A stretch of 64,000 nt of DNA from RZZS01 sp964491785 (GTDB lineage Bacteria > Pseudomonadota > Alphaproteobacteria > Micavibrionales > Micavibrionaceae): the NCBI GenBank assembly GCA_964491785.1, contig CAZBGS010000003.1:1-64000 (forward strand), read 5' to 3'. Shown piece by piece: positions 32,227 through 40,813 of the stretch; the stretch's first letter is position 1, and the number at the start of each line of letters is the position of its first letter. The position numbers were made by a program, and so were the translations under genes. The notes beneath the pieces are model-generated. The model was not told the DNA's origin. It saw nothing but the letters and a program-made list of their open reading frames with translations, and made no database searches.

Positions 32227-32356
32227 AAACGTTCTCTCTATGGATACCGGCTTTCGCCGGTATGACGACTGAGGAGTATATTTAAATTGAAGCAAGTTAA
32301 GGCAGATACTGTCAAGCAACCTCAGTAGCGTTATTCCGGCGAAAGCCGGAATGACG
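32227..32356. repeat. Palindromic repeats, inner end of the inverted GIY-YIG copy
   Basis: It contains ATACCGGC-TTTC-GCCGGTAT, the inverted spacer TGTCAAGCAACCTCAGTAGC and ATTCCGGC-GAAA-GCCGGAAT. This is the inverse of 29432-29525 apart from a changed and longer stretch in the spacer at about 32270-32305. With the remnant it fills the 338-base gap between ubiT and ubiU. Confidence 0.88.
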
Positions 32357-32411
32357 ATTTGGCACAACTTAATTTGTGTGCATTCGTGTCATTTGTGGTT
32401 AGGACAAGAGA

Positions 32412-33416
32412 ATGACAGAGAACAACAAAACCAGACCCGAACTCGTCTGCCCGGCCGGGACTCCGGCGGCGCTTAAAGTCGCGGTGGATGCGGGGGCGGA
32501 CGCCGTATATTGCGGCTTCCGCAACGAGACCAACGCCCGCAACTTTCCGGGTCTTAATTTCTCTGAAGATGAACTGGCCGAAGCTATTCCTTACGCCCGC
32601 GCCAAAGGCTCAAAAGTACTGGTCGCAATCAACACCTTCCCGCAGGCAGGACGAGGGGATCTCTGGAAGACGGCAGTCGATACCGCCATTAACGCCGGAG
32701 CGGATGCGGTTATTATCGCCGATTTGGGCCTTGCCGATTACGTTCATGAAAAACACCCGGATGCCCGGCTGCACCTCTCCGTTCAGGCCTCCGCCTCCAG
32801 CCCGGAAGCCATCAACTACTATCAAAAAGAATTCGGCGTAAAGCGTGTCGTCCTGCCGAGAGTTCTCACCGTCCCCGAAATCTCCGCCCTTAACCGCGAA
32901 ATATCCTGCGAAACCGAAGTGTTCGTCTTCGGCGGCCTGTGCGTAATGGCCGAGGGCCGTTGCAGCCTTTCATCATACGCAACCGGCAAATCTCCGAACA
33001 TGGCCGGCGTCTGCTCTCCGGCAAGCCATGTCAGATATGAGGAAAGCGCGGACGGCAGCCTGACCTCCCGCCTCGGCGAATTCGTCATCAACCGCTTTGC
33101 CAAAGGAGAAAACGCAGGCTATCCCACCATCTGCAAGGGCCGCTACAAAACCGGCGGCAGGGCCGGATATATCTTCGAGGAGCCAACCAGCCTGAACGCC
33201 GTCGAAATGCTCCCCGACCTGCTGAAAGCCGGGGTTACCGCCCTCAAGATCGAGGGCCGCCAGCGCAGCAAGGCCTATGTCGCCGAAGTGGTCGCGGCCT
33301 TCCGTCAGGCAGTGGACGACTACATGGAAGGCCGCCCTCCCCGCCTCGACCGGCTGCACGCCTTGACCGAAGGCCGGCGCGGCACCGAAGGCGTGTACAG
33401 GAAGACATGGAGATAA
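32412..33416 (+). CDS. ubiU: Ubiquinone biosynthesis protein UbiU (U32 family, oxygen-independent hydroxylation)
   Basis: 334 residues of the U32 peptidase family: ELVCPAGTPAALKVAVDAGADAVY-like start, VLVAINTFPQ, HLSVQASASSPEAINYY, and four cysteines in the UbiU arrangement (C177 in FGGLC, C184 in EGRC, C201 in AGVC, C241 in YPTIC) that would hold a 4Fe-4S cluster. With UbiV it hydroxylates the ubiquinone ring without O2. CAAGAG precedes the start. Its partner ubiV is 8 kb away instead of adjacent. Confidence 0.93.
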   Translation: MTENNKTRPELVCPAGTPAALKVAVDAGADAVYCGFRNETNARNFPGLNFSEDELAEAIPYARAKGSKVLVAINTFPQAGRGDLWKTAVDTAINAGADAVIIADLGLADYVHEKHPDARLHLSVQASASSPEAINYYQKEFGVKRVVLPRVLTVPEISALNREISCETEVFVFGGLCVMAEGRCSLSSYATGKSPNMAGVCSPASHVRYEESADGSLTSRLGEFVINRFAKGENAGYPTICKGRYKTGGRAGYIFEEPTSLNAVEMLPDLLKAGVTALKIEGRQRSKAYVAEVVAAFRQAVDDYMEGRPPRLDRLHALTEGRRGTEGVYRKTWR

Positions 33417-33418
33417 CT

Positions 33419-34339
33419 TCAGTCTGCCCCCGTCCACCTGAAACCTGAAAGCGTATAGCTCGGCCTGTGCTCATATCCTTCAAGAAGGTTCATGATCCTT
33501 GCCCGGTCGGGCTGACCCGGGATTGCGACGTCGCTGACATCATCGCGGTGCAGTCCCGCAAGGTTCAGGATGGAATCGATGCCAAAACCGGATGCGCCTT
33601 TGATGTCTGTATCCATAGAATCGCCGACGGCGATTATTCTGCTTTTATCCGGCCCGCCCATCATTTCGTACAGTGTTTTGTATACCAGTGTATATGGCTT
33701 GCCTACCCAGTATACCCTGCCGCCGAGTTCCTCATAGCGCGCGGCGATTTCACCGGGGCAAAGATGCAATTTCTCTCCATGATGCACCTTTCGGTCGGGG
33801 TTGGCGCAGATAAAAGGCAGTTTAAGCGTGAGCGCTCTGGCCAGATCCTCCTCATACAGCCGCAGTTCGTTGCGGCTGTCGTTATCGAGATAGGCGGCCA
33901 GTATGAAATCGGCCTCGTCAATTCTCCCGGCCTTTCGCAGTGGCAGTCCGTCCAGCGTCGCGGCATGGGACTGAGGCCACAGGTCGTAATATCTCGAAGC
34001 TCCGAGCCTTGCCAGGTCGCTGCCATCCATGCCGAAAAGCATGTTCACCATTTCGCCGGAAGTCAGGAGATGTGTATACATGTTCCGGGTTATGCCCATC
34101 GTGTTCAGCAATTCGGATACCTGCGAGGATCTGCCGGGAGAGTTGGACAGCAGCCCTACCTGTCTGCCCATGCGGATCAAACGAATCAGGCAATCCGTTA
34201 CCCCGTCATAGGGACGCAGGCCGTTATGCACGACTCCCCAAAGATCGAGGATAAAGGCGTCGTAATCAGCGGCAATATCAGCGATGCCGCGAATGTGCGG
34301 CGGCTCTGTCCCGATTTCCGGCTTCGTTTTTGTTCTCAT
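33419..34339 (-). CDS. TIGR01459-type HAD-superfamily hydrolase
   Basis: 306 residues with HAD class IIA motifs: AFILDLWGVVHNG (nucleophile Asp in DLWGV), LLSNSPGRSS (motif II), and VGDSMDTDIKGASGFGID (motif IV). This is the NagD-like p-nitrophenylphosphatase group; the natural substrate is unknown. ATG 34339 is chosen because the homologous region begins there. It overlaps the end of the EAL gene by 62 bases, and the longer frame to 34459 lies wholly within that gene. Confidence 0.83.
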   Translation of the reverse strand: MRTKTKPEIGTEPPHIRGIADIAADYDAFILDLWGVVHNGLRPYDGVTDCLIRLIRMGRQVGLLSNSPGRSSQVSELLNTMGITRNMYTHLLTSGEMVNMLFGMDGSDLARLGASRYYDLWPQSHAATLDGLPLRKAGRIDEADFILAAYLDNDSRNELRLYEEDLARALTLKLPFICANPDRKVHHGEKLHLCPGEIAARYEELGGRVYWVGKPYTLVYKTLYEMMGGPDKSRIIAVGDSMDTDIKGASGFGIDSILNLAGLHRDDVSDVAIPGQPDRARIMNLLEGYEHRPSYTLSGFRWTGAD

Positions 34340-35639
34340 TGACGTTTCTTTTCGCATAAGCTGAAAAATAGTCCGGTTTGCCAAGATGGTAACCCTGTCC
34401 GAAATCAATATTGCTGTCCAGCAATTCGCAGAGCTCTTTGGCGCTTTCAATTTTTTCAACGACTATAGCCACTCCGGCCGCTTCCATCCTCAGCTTGAAA
34501 CGGTTGATACGCTGCAATCCCTCATCGGCGGTTACTTCATTAATGAGCCAGCTTGCGTCCAGCTTTATCAGGCAGATCTTATTCGCCCTCAGGAATTCCG
34601 TATCTATTTCGCCGTCCTCAAGATGATCCATCGAAAATCTGCACCCAAGTCTGGACAGCCCGTCAAGCACCTTGCGGGCGGCAGGATCGATATTCCTGAT
34701 ATCCGCCTCCCTCATTTCCAGGATCAGCTTGCCGGACAACTCGCGGTTCTTCGAGATGAACGCAAGAAGATCGCTCATAAAGCCGTTATCCTTGAGGGTT
34801 GATGATCCGATATTCAGGATACACCCTTCGCCTGCCATTTCCCGGCCTGACTCTGTTAGATAACGCAGGCATCTGGAAAGAATGAGTTTATCCAGCGCAG
34901 GAAGCAGGCCGTTCTGCCTTGCGATTTTAAGATAGCGATCCGCCGGGACATACAGCCCTGCACTGGCTCGCACCCTGCCGAATAATTCGAAATAGCGGAC
35001 TTTTCTTCCCGGCAGGCTGACCACCGGCTGGGCGAAAAGGTCTATACGGTCGTATTTTATCGCGTGACGCAGAAGCTCCAGAATAACCGTATCGCTGAAC
35101 TCTTCTGCTTCGGCAATCACCGCACTTCCAGCGGTTCCCGGTTTCGGGGGCCTTGTGTTGCGTGATGCGGGAGCATGCGTTCTCGCCGGGCGGCGGGCGT
35201 AAAGGACTGCCGGATCCTGAAGCCGGACGGCGGATCTTCTGATGTTCTCATAGCGCAAGGGGGCCGGACGTTCTGGTTCCGGTTCCGGCTCAGGCACAGG
35301 CCCGGGAGAGGACTGCTTCGCGGCTTCGCGAGCATTTTCAGCGATAGCCTCGCGCAAGGCGGCTATTTCTTCACTGTTGCGAAAAAGACTCCTTGCAAGC
35401 AATTCCTGTTTTTCCCCGATGGATGAAAGCTGCCTTGCGACTTTCTTTTCCCATTTACCGCGAGCGAGCCTGTCGTAAATAACCATACCGGCCATCGCGA
35501 TAGCGCCTGCCACGAGCAAGGCGAGCAAAACAGGGACATGCCGGGTGGTAACAAGCAACGTCAAAGCGATCGCCATTACCGTCAAGGCAGCAGCAACCGA
35601 CTTGCGAAAATCAAACGTCTTCAGACGGGTGAATAACAT
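34278..35639 (-). CDS. Membrane-anchored EAL-domain protein with a degenerate catalytic loop
   Basis: 453 residues. Two membrane helices at 13-55 are followed by a coiled-coil/Pro-rich linker and an EAL domain (about 195-430). Several EAL signatures survive (YFELFGRVR, ILNIGSS, LILEMRE, LIKLDASWL, QGYHLGKP), but the DDFG loop is SMDHLEDG and the AEGVE segment is VVEKIES. Loss of loop-6 acids suggests it binds cyclic-di-GMP or a partner and does not degrade it. Co-directional with pyrD upstream; the HAD gene starts inside its 3' end. Confidence 0.82.
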   Translation of the reverse strand: MLFTRLKTFDFRKSVAAALTVMAIALTLLVTTRHVPVLLALLVAGAIAMAGMVIYDRLARGKWEKKVARQLSSIGEKQELLARSLFRNSEEIAALREAIAENAREAAKQSSPGPVPEPEPEPERPAPLRYENIRRSAVRLQDPAVLYARRPARTHAPASRNTRPPKPGTAGSAVIAEAEEFSDTVILELLRHAIKYDRIDLFAQPVVSLPGRKVRYFELFGRVRASAGLYVPADRYLKIARQNGLLPALDKLILSRCLRYLTESGREMAGEGCILNIGSSTLKDNGFMSDLLAFISKNRELSGKLILEMREADIRNIDPAARKVLDGLSRLGCRFSMDHLEDGEIDTEFLRANKICLIKLDASWLINEVTADEGLQRINRFKLRMEAAGVAIVVEKIESAKELCELLDSNIDFGQGYHLGKPDYFSAYAKRNVNENKNEAGNRDRAAAHSRHR

Positions 35640-35720
35640 GTTGAAAGGTATTCTAGGGGATTGTTATAAAAAAAACAGCAAAGAATGCACACGGCGAAAA
35701 AGGGAATCGGGAGCGGGGTC

Positions 35721-36797
35721 TTATCTGTGATCGGCTCCGATTGCCTCCGTCACGTTTCTGAAGCCGTCTTTTTCCAGGCATTGCAGCAGTTCATCGCAGA
35801 TAAGACCGGCCACATATGGGCCGCGGTAAATCAGTGCCGAATAGACCTGAACCAGAGAGGCGCCGGCGCGGATCTTTTTGTAGGCGTCGGAACCTGTGAA
35901 GACGCCCCCAAGCCCGATAATGGGAACCTTGCCCCCGGTAAGAACGAACATCCTGCCGATAAGAGAGGTCGAGAAATCGAAAACGGGCTTTCCGCTAAGG
36001 CCCCCTGCCTGCGATGCATAATCCTCAGGGAGAATTTGCGGCCTGTCCATGGAGGAATTGGCGATGATCATGCCGTCAATACCAGCTTCGAGAACGCAGA
36101 AAGCGATCTCGTTCATCTGCCTCTCATTGAGGTCGGGAGACAGCTTGACGAGCAGCGGCGGAGGCATGGAGCCGCAGCTTTTCCTGCGCTCGTGCAATAT
36201 CGATTCAAGCAAAGGCAACAGCCTGTCACGTTTTTGCAGTCCCAGAACTCCGGGAGTGTTGGGAGATGAAATGTTGAGCACAAGATAGTCCGCAAGAGGC
36301 CCGAGCGTGCGCACCAGAAGCGAGTAGTCCTTTATCGGCTCCTTCTGGTTCTTGTTCATGCCCATATTGATTCCGATCAGCCCGGTGGGCCGTGGCTTCC
36401 GGGACAGCGCGCTCTCAAGGTTCAGCTTGAAGGCATTCATTCCCTGGTTCGGGAAACCCATTCGGTTGATGATGGATTCAGTTTTGGAGTTGCGAAAAAT
36501 CCTCGGCCTGGGGTTGCCTTCCTGCGCCTTGGGAGTAACGGTTCCGGACTCGATGTGCCCGAAACCGAGATTTAGCAGGGCGGGTATTATTTCCGCATTG
36601 CGGTCGAAACCTGCGGCCATTCCGATGGGGTTCGGGAATTTCCTGTCCCAGATGCTGATTTCAAGCGCAGGCTCGCTGCGTCTCTTCGGAAGAGGCAATA
36701 CCCCTGCCTTGATTGTCGAGACCACCATATTATGGAAGGTTTCCGGCGCAAGCAGGAACAGTGCCGGACGCATCAGCGAATAAATTTTGCTAAACAT
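35721..36797 (-). CDS. pyrD: Dihydroorotate dehydrogenase (quinone), class 2
   Basis: 358 residues with a membrane-associating N-terminal helix (YSLMRPALFLLAPETFHNMV), FPNPIGMAAGFDRNAEI, LVLNISSPNTPGVLGLQ (catalytic base Ser in the NxSSPNTPG loop of class 2 enzymes), LLVKLSPDL and LIGLGGVFTGSDAYKKIRAGASLVQVY for FMN phosphate. It oxidises dihydroorotate to orotate in pyrimidine synthesis and passes electrons to the quinone pool. ATG 36797 is chosen; the frame open to 36965 encodes an unrelated leader. Confidence 0.95.
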   Translation of the reverse strand: MFSKIYSLMRPALFLLAPETFHNMVVSTIKAGVLPLPKRRSEPALEISIWDRKFPNPIGMAAGFDRNAEIIPALLNLGFGHIESGTVTPKAQEGNPRPRIFRNSKTESIINRMGFPNQGMNAFKLNLESALSRKPRPTGLIGINMGMNKNQKEPIKDYSLLVRTLGPLADYLVLNISSPNTPGVLGLQKRDRLLPLLESILHERRKSCGSMPPPLLVKLSPDLNERQMNEIAFCVLEAGIDGMIIANSSMDRPQILPEDYASQAGGLSGKPVFDFSTSLIGRMFVLTGGKVPIIGLGGVFTGSDAYKKIRAGASLVQVYSALIYRGPYVAGLICDELLQCLEKDGFRNVTEAIGADHR

Positions 36798-36880
36798 TAT
36801 CTTTCTGTACACTTCAGTAACAGGGATAGAAAAAACCGGACTTGTGTGCAAGAAAAAACTGATCTTGCAATTCCGCTTTC

Positions 36881-38161
36881 TTATTCTGTGAATTCCGCCA
36901 TTTCCGGTATACGCGTAAAAGATATTTTGGTTCCGACATGTCCGGCCCTGGTTCCCGGAGTGCACCCCAGACGCACCGTTTCCGCGCCGTATTTCCGGTT
37001 CAGCATGTCTATCGCGCCGGAAAGGTTTTCGTGCCTGTCAAGTTGCTTCCGGACGGCGGGCGATCCTGTATCGAACAGGTCGGGAGTTATTTCCTCCCTG
37101 CGGCAAAGTCCAGTCAGGGTGACGGATACTTTCTTCAGCCTGATATACGGCGAGAAATCGGCAAGCATCGCATCCCACAAGCCGTCCAGAGCCTCCAGGA
37201 ATGAGTGGTTGTCTGCGGAAGGATGCAGGCGGACTTCTCCCGCCCAGCGGCGGTAGTCGCAGGTTCTGGCGCTGAGAAAGAAAACCGTGGCGAAGAAGTT
37301 CTCCCGCCGCATGCGGCTGGCGGCCTTGACGGTGAGTCTTCTTGCCATCTGCCTTGCCGCTTCCGGAGATCTGATTTCCGGATCGAGAACCCGGGAGTGG
37401 CCGATCACGCGCCGCTTTGTCTCCTGTTCGGGCACGTCGTAGCCGCGGAGGTTATACCAGAACCTTTCCCCGCCGACACTGCCCCAGATGTGGCGCGCGT
37501 GCTTCGGAGAGAGATTCCAGAACTGCTCCACGGTAAACACTCCGGCCCGGTTAAGCCTGCGCTCCATGTTAACGTTTATTCCCGGCAGATCGGTAAGCCT
37601 GAGCCTGAAAAGCGGCTCCGGGAGGTCTTTATGTTCGAGGGCGACGAGACCGTCAGGTTTCTGCATTTCGGTGGCCACCTTGGCAAGGAAACTGTTCGGT
37701 GCAAGACCGATCGAGCAGTTAATTTCCGCGCCGACATTCCGCCAGATGCCTTCCTTGATCTGCCGGGCGAGAGAAAGAGCGTTCGCGCGCCTCCGCTCCC
37801 TGCCCAGTAAAAGGCATGCGACCTCGTCGATCGAACAGACGCGGCTGATATGCAGATGACGTTCGATCTCGTCCATGATCCGGTAATGGTATTCGACATA
37901 TTTATCGTGCCTTGCCAGGACGCAGCGCAGGCCGGGGCACATCTTCCGGGCCTCACGGACGCCGGTGCCGGTCTTTACTCCATAGGCCTTGGCCTCGTAA
38001 GAGGCGGCGATAACGCAGGTGTGGTCGGTCATCATCGGCAGAATGGCCACCGGTTTTTCCCGGAGTTCAGGTCTTTCCTGCTGCTCGACGCTGGCGAAAT
38101 AGCTGTTCAGGTCGAGAAACAGCCATTTGAGACTGCCGCCGCCGCTGCCGTTTTGTTCCAT
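36881..38161 (-). CDS. dinB: Y-family DNA polymerase (DinB/Pol IV-like)
   Basis: 426 residues. The palm begins FLDLNSYFASVEQQ (metal-binding Asp), followed by VIAASYEAKAYGVKTG, and the second acidic motif CSIDEVACLL. CSIGLAPNSFLAKVATEMQKP and LTDLPGINVNMERRL are the usual fingers and thumb sequences. The little-finger region extends to residue 400. It copies damaged DNA with low fidelity. ATG 38161 follows AAAGGC; a TTG two codons earlier is also possible. SOS boxes were not recognised upstream. Confidence 0.9.
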   Translation of the reverse strand: MEQNGSGGGSLKWLFLDLNSYFASVEQQERPELREKPVAILPMMTDHTCVIAASYEAKAYGVKTGTGVREARKMCPGLRCVLARHDKYVEYHYRIMDEIERHLHISRVCSIDEVACLLLGRERRRANALSLARQIKEGIWRNVGAEINCSIGLAPNSFLAKVATEMQKPDGLVALEHKDLPEPLFRLRLTDLPGINVNMERRLNRAGVFTVEQFWNLSPKHARHIWGSVGGERFWYNLRGYDVPEQETKRRVIGHSRVLDPEIRSPEAARQMARRLTVKAASRMRRENFFATVFFLSARTCDYRRWAGEVRLHPSADNHSFLEALDGLWDAMLADFSPYIRLKKVSVTLTGLCRREEITPDLFDTGSPAVRKQLDRHENLSGAIDMLNRKYGAETVRLGCTPGTRAGHVGTKISFTRIPEMAEFTE

Positions 38162-38287
38162 GCTCAAAGCCTTTCGTAAGAGGAGAATATAACTTTATTC
38201 CAGAACAAAACAAGAACATTTTTATATCGGCTTGTCATCAGATTCAAAGCTTCGCAAAATAGCAGGATGACAACCGGAGAAATAATC

Positions 38288-38770
38288 ATGGATCAGCGTG
38301 AAGAGGTAAGCGAAAGCCGGTTCTTCATGTGGCGCGCCGTCGTCGCGATGGCGCATGCCGACAAGACCATCGAGCCCGCAGAAAAAGAGATGATTGAAAA
38401 TTATCTCGATAAAGTGCCGTTCTCGCCAAAGCAAAGAGAAGTCCTTAAAAAAGATCTTGAGAAACAGCGCAATGTAGGACAGATGTTCGAACTGGTTACC
38501 GATCCCGAAGATCAGGGCGAATTCTTCAATTTCGCCCGCATGCTGGTCTGGAGCGATGGCGATTTCGACGCCCAGGAAAAGAAAATTCTTGGATATCTTG
38601 AAAAGACGCACCTGCGCTCGCTCAATCATGCAAGACTGACGCAAATGGTAAGGCTGAGTCGTCAGGATGCCAGGCTGAATCGGCTTAAAGAAAATGAGAC
38701 ATTTCAACGCGAGGCCAGTGGAAAGCTGGGTATTGGCTCGATGTTTGCGAATTTTTTTAGTAATGTTTAA
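38288..38770 (+). CDS. TerB-like protein, copy 1
   Basis: 160 residues, all helical, in the TerB/DjlA-N fold: FFMWRAVVAMAHADKTIEPAEKEMIENYL with the acidic HAD-K-x-E metal-like loop, then ARMLVWSDGDFDAQEKKIL, which repeats the acidic loop. CGGAGAAA precedes ATG 38288. The next gene is a paralogue with the same opening (EVSESRF-MWRA), so this is a tandem duplication. The role is unknown; TerB folds are linked to membrane stress. Confidence 0.78.
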   Translation: MDQREEVSESRFFMWRAVVAMAHADKTIEPAEKEMIENYLDKVPFSPKQREVLKKDLEKQRNVGQMFELVTDPEDQGEFFNFARMLVWSDGDFDAQEKKILGYLEKTHLRSLNHARLTQMVRLSRQDARLNRLKENETFQREASGKLGIGSMFANFFSNV

Positions 38771-38812
38771 AAAAAAGCCTAAATAACCCTCTACATCAAG
38801 GAAGGATCCACA

Positions 38813-39271
38813 ATGAACAAAGAAGTCAGCGAAAGCCGTTTTTATATGTGGCGCGCTATTTTTGCCATGGCCCATGCTGATGGCGTTGTCACGGAGGAAG
38901 AATCGGACTTCCTTAATGAGTACCTTTCCAATGTAAGTTTTTCGGATCAACAGAAATCAATCCTGAAGGAAGACCTGAAAAACCCTCAGGATGTCGGTAA
39001 TATGTTTTCTAAAATCGGGGATCAGTCCGACCGGGCGCAGTTCTTCTATTTTGCCCGCATGCTGGCATGGTGCGACGGCGATTTCGACGAGCAGGAAAAA
39101 GTAATCCTCGATAAATTGAAATCATCACATATCGCCGCCATCGATATCGACAAGGTATCAAAAAGCATCAGGGAATCTGCCGCTCTAGTGGCTGCGGATA
39201 TCAGCGAGAAAGGCGTGGCTTCCTTCAATTTCTGGGAAAAATTGCGCGACCTTCAGAAGGACGGAAAATAA
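38813..39271 (+). CDS. TerB-like protein, copy 2
   Basis: 152 residues, paralogous to the preceding gene throughout (VSESRFYMWRAIFAMAHAD, FYFARMLAWCDGDFDEQEK). Acidic loops are conserved in both halves. The tail differs, ending in FWEKLRDLQKDGK. GGAAGGA lies before the start, 42 bases after the first copy, so the two are probably co-transcribed. It converges with the lipoprotein gene at 39299. Confidence 0.78.
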   Translation: MNKEVSESRFYMWRAIFAMAHADGVVTEEESDFLNEYLSNVSFSDQQKSILKEDLKNPQDVGNMFSKIGDQSDRAQFFYFARMLAWCDGDFDEQEKVILDKLKSSHIAAIDIDKVSKSIRESAALVAADISEKGVASFNFWEKLRDLQKDGK

Positions 39272-39298
39272 GCCAGGTTAACCCGCTATGAGAAAGGG

Positions 39299-39877
39299 CT
39301 AGGGAAAAACCCTTATTCCGTCTATCGAGGCGATTTCCAGTACCGGGGGCTGCTCGGCGGGATCCGAGGGATAAACGCGCCCATCGAACTTCAGGGCGAC
39401 ATCCTTGGTTTCCGACCATCTTCCGTCGACGCGAACCATGATGTCCTTCCAGCCGTTGCTTCTATTTTCGCTTACGATCAGCGGGGGGCGGATCGGCTGG
39501 ACATAAGAAACATATTCGAAGCTTTCCATTCCCGCCTTGAGCACAAGAAGAGTGCATCCGTGCTGTCCGCACCAGTGAGAGTACGGCATTCTCAAATATA
39601 CAAGGGCATCGCGCCTGCCATCGCCGTCCAGGTCAATGCGTGTATAGTCAAAACGGGAATTCGCGGGGCCGTTCGCCTGCTCAACCAGTTTCTGTATCGA
39701 TTCGTATAGTACAGTGTCCGGAATATCGGGGGCATCCTCATAAGGGAACGGCAGGAGAGGATCGAATGGGTCAATCTCGAACATGCAGGTTTCCCGCCCG
39801 GTGCCGCAGGCGCCAAGACACAGGCAAACCGCATATGCAGGCAATAGCAGAAGTTTCTTCAATTTATCAAACGACAA
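39299..39877 (-). CDS. Lipoprotein with calcium-loop-like repeat, function unknown
   Basis: 192 residues with a leader (LKKLLLLPAYAVCLCL) and lipobox LGAC. A central RIDLDGDGRRDALVYL resembles an FG-GAP/EF-hand-like Asp-rich loop, followed by a Cys pair (HWCGQHGC) and a beta-rich half. I recognise the general type of secreted FG-GAP-like lipoprotein but not a named family. The ribosome site is not clear. Confidence 0.65.
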   Translation of the reverse strand: MSFDKLKKLLLLPAYAVCLCLGACGTGRETCMFEIDPFDPLLPFPYEDAPDIPDTVLYESIQKLVEQANGPANSRFDYTRIDLDGDGRRDALVYLRMPYSHWCGQHGCTLLVLKAGMESFEYVSYVQPIRPPLIVSENRSNGWKDIMVRVDGRWSETKDVALKFDGRVYPSDPAEQPPVLEIASIDGIRVFP

Positions 39878-39989
39878 AACTATCTCCCGGGATTCCTTCC
39901 GATTTTAATGTGAAGCGGATGTGACGCGAAGACCTCGGTAACGATTTTCTATCAGATAGTCACATTAATTGGACGGGACGAATTGATAT

Positions 39990-40808
39990 TTAATGACCGA
40001 GGTAATGAACCCCTATTTCGTAAAGGGTAAGTATGATGCTGAAGGCGATCAGGAAAACTATATACCATTCGGCCCGCAGAGAGCGGCGGTACTGAAGCAG
40101 TCCGTTCATGGTTTCCGCAGTCTGGTAGATAAGGTCGAGCTTGTCTTTGAGGGCGAGGTGCCGCTCCTTCAACTCATATTCGTCTTCAAGGCGCTGGAAC
40201 AGCCGCTCAAGGTCGGGCCTCTCCCAGAGGACTTCAGGTTTTTCCTCGATCTCGACATGGCCGATCATGGTGCGCTGGACGGAAAGAGTCATGCCGATAT
40301 GACGCAAGAGGTCGCGACTCGTCCGGCCGCTGGGCGTCCCTTCCTGCATTTCCGAGGCTATCGGCTCGATCTTGTCAAAGGTTTCGGCAATGCGGTTTTC
40401 GTAGTAAGAGAGAACGGCGCTTTTGGCCAGAACATCAGAGATAACCTGAATGCAGTCCATATCCCAGCTACGTATGCGGATATGTTCCGGCTCGACAGTC
40501 TCCGGTTTATCCGGATCGACAACGACAGTGCCCTCCTCGTCCTCGGGAGAGTTGAAAGCGCCGATTATAAAAGGCACGCAATCACTTATAAACTTTTCCT
40601 CTTCTTCTTTTTCAAGACCGAAAAGGACTGCCACCCCGTAGCGGCAAAGAACGGCATAACCGTCAGATCCGGCGCGGATCACGCATGGGGAGGCGGCAAG
40701 GCGCCGGGTCTGTTCGAGCGCCTTAAGATCCAGGCGCTGGCCCAGAAACCATGCCCTTATGTCTATTTCCCTGCGTCCCGAGAAAAATATTTCATCGTCT
40801 TCGGGCAT
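39990..40808 (-). CDS. RMD1/DUF155 family protein, copy 2
   Basis: 272 residues. The soluble N-terminal part has YAVLCRYGVAVLFGLEKEEEEKF and WDMDCIQVISDVLAKSAVLSYYENRI; a helical part ends in a membrane anchor (EWYIVFLIAFSIILTLYE). This is the RMD1/sporulation (DUF155) family, best known from yeast and mitochondrial proteins. It is a tandem paralogue of the gene at 40814, with which it shares the C-terminal half, and is separated from it by 5 bases. Confidence 0.83.
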   Translation of the reverse strand: MPEDDEIFFSGRREIDIRAWFLGQRLDLKALEQTRRLAASPCVIRAGSDGYAVLCRYGVAVLFGLEKEEEEKFISDCVPFIIGAFNSPEDEEGTVVVDPDKPETVEPEHIRIRSWDMDCIQVISDVLAKSAVLSYYENRIAETFDKIEPIASEMQEGTPSGRTSRDLLRHIGMTLSVQRTMIGHVEIEEKPEVLWERPDLERLFQRLEDEYELKERHLALKDKLDLIYQTAETMNGLLQYRRSLRAEWYIVFLIAFSIILTLYEIGVHYLGH

Positions 40809-40813
40809 AATCT

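Noticed and set aside
29385..32356. CRISPR array
   Set aside because: The repeats are palindromic and of several kinds, with gene-sized or irregular spacing and no cas genes. They are REP-like elements.
34340..34459. Longer N-terminus for the HAD hydrolase
   Set aside because: The extra 40 codons lie entirely within the EAL gene in another frame and do not resemble the family start.
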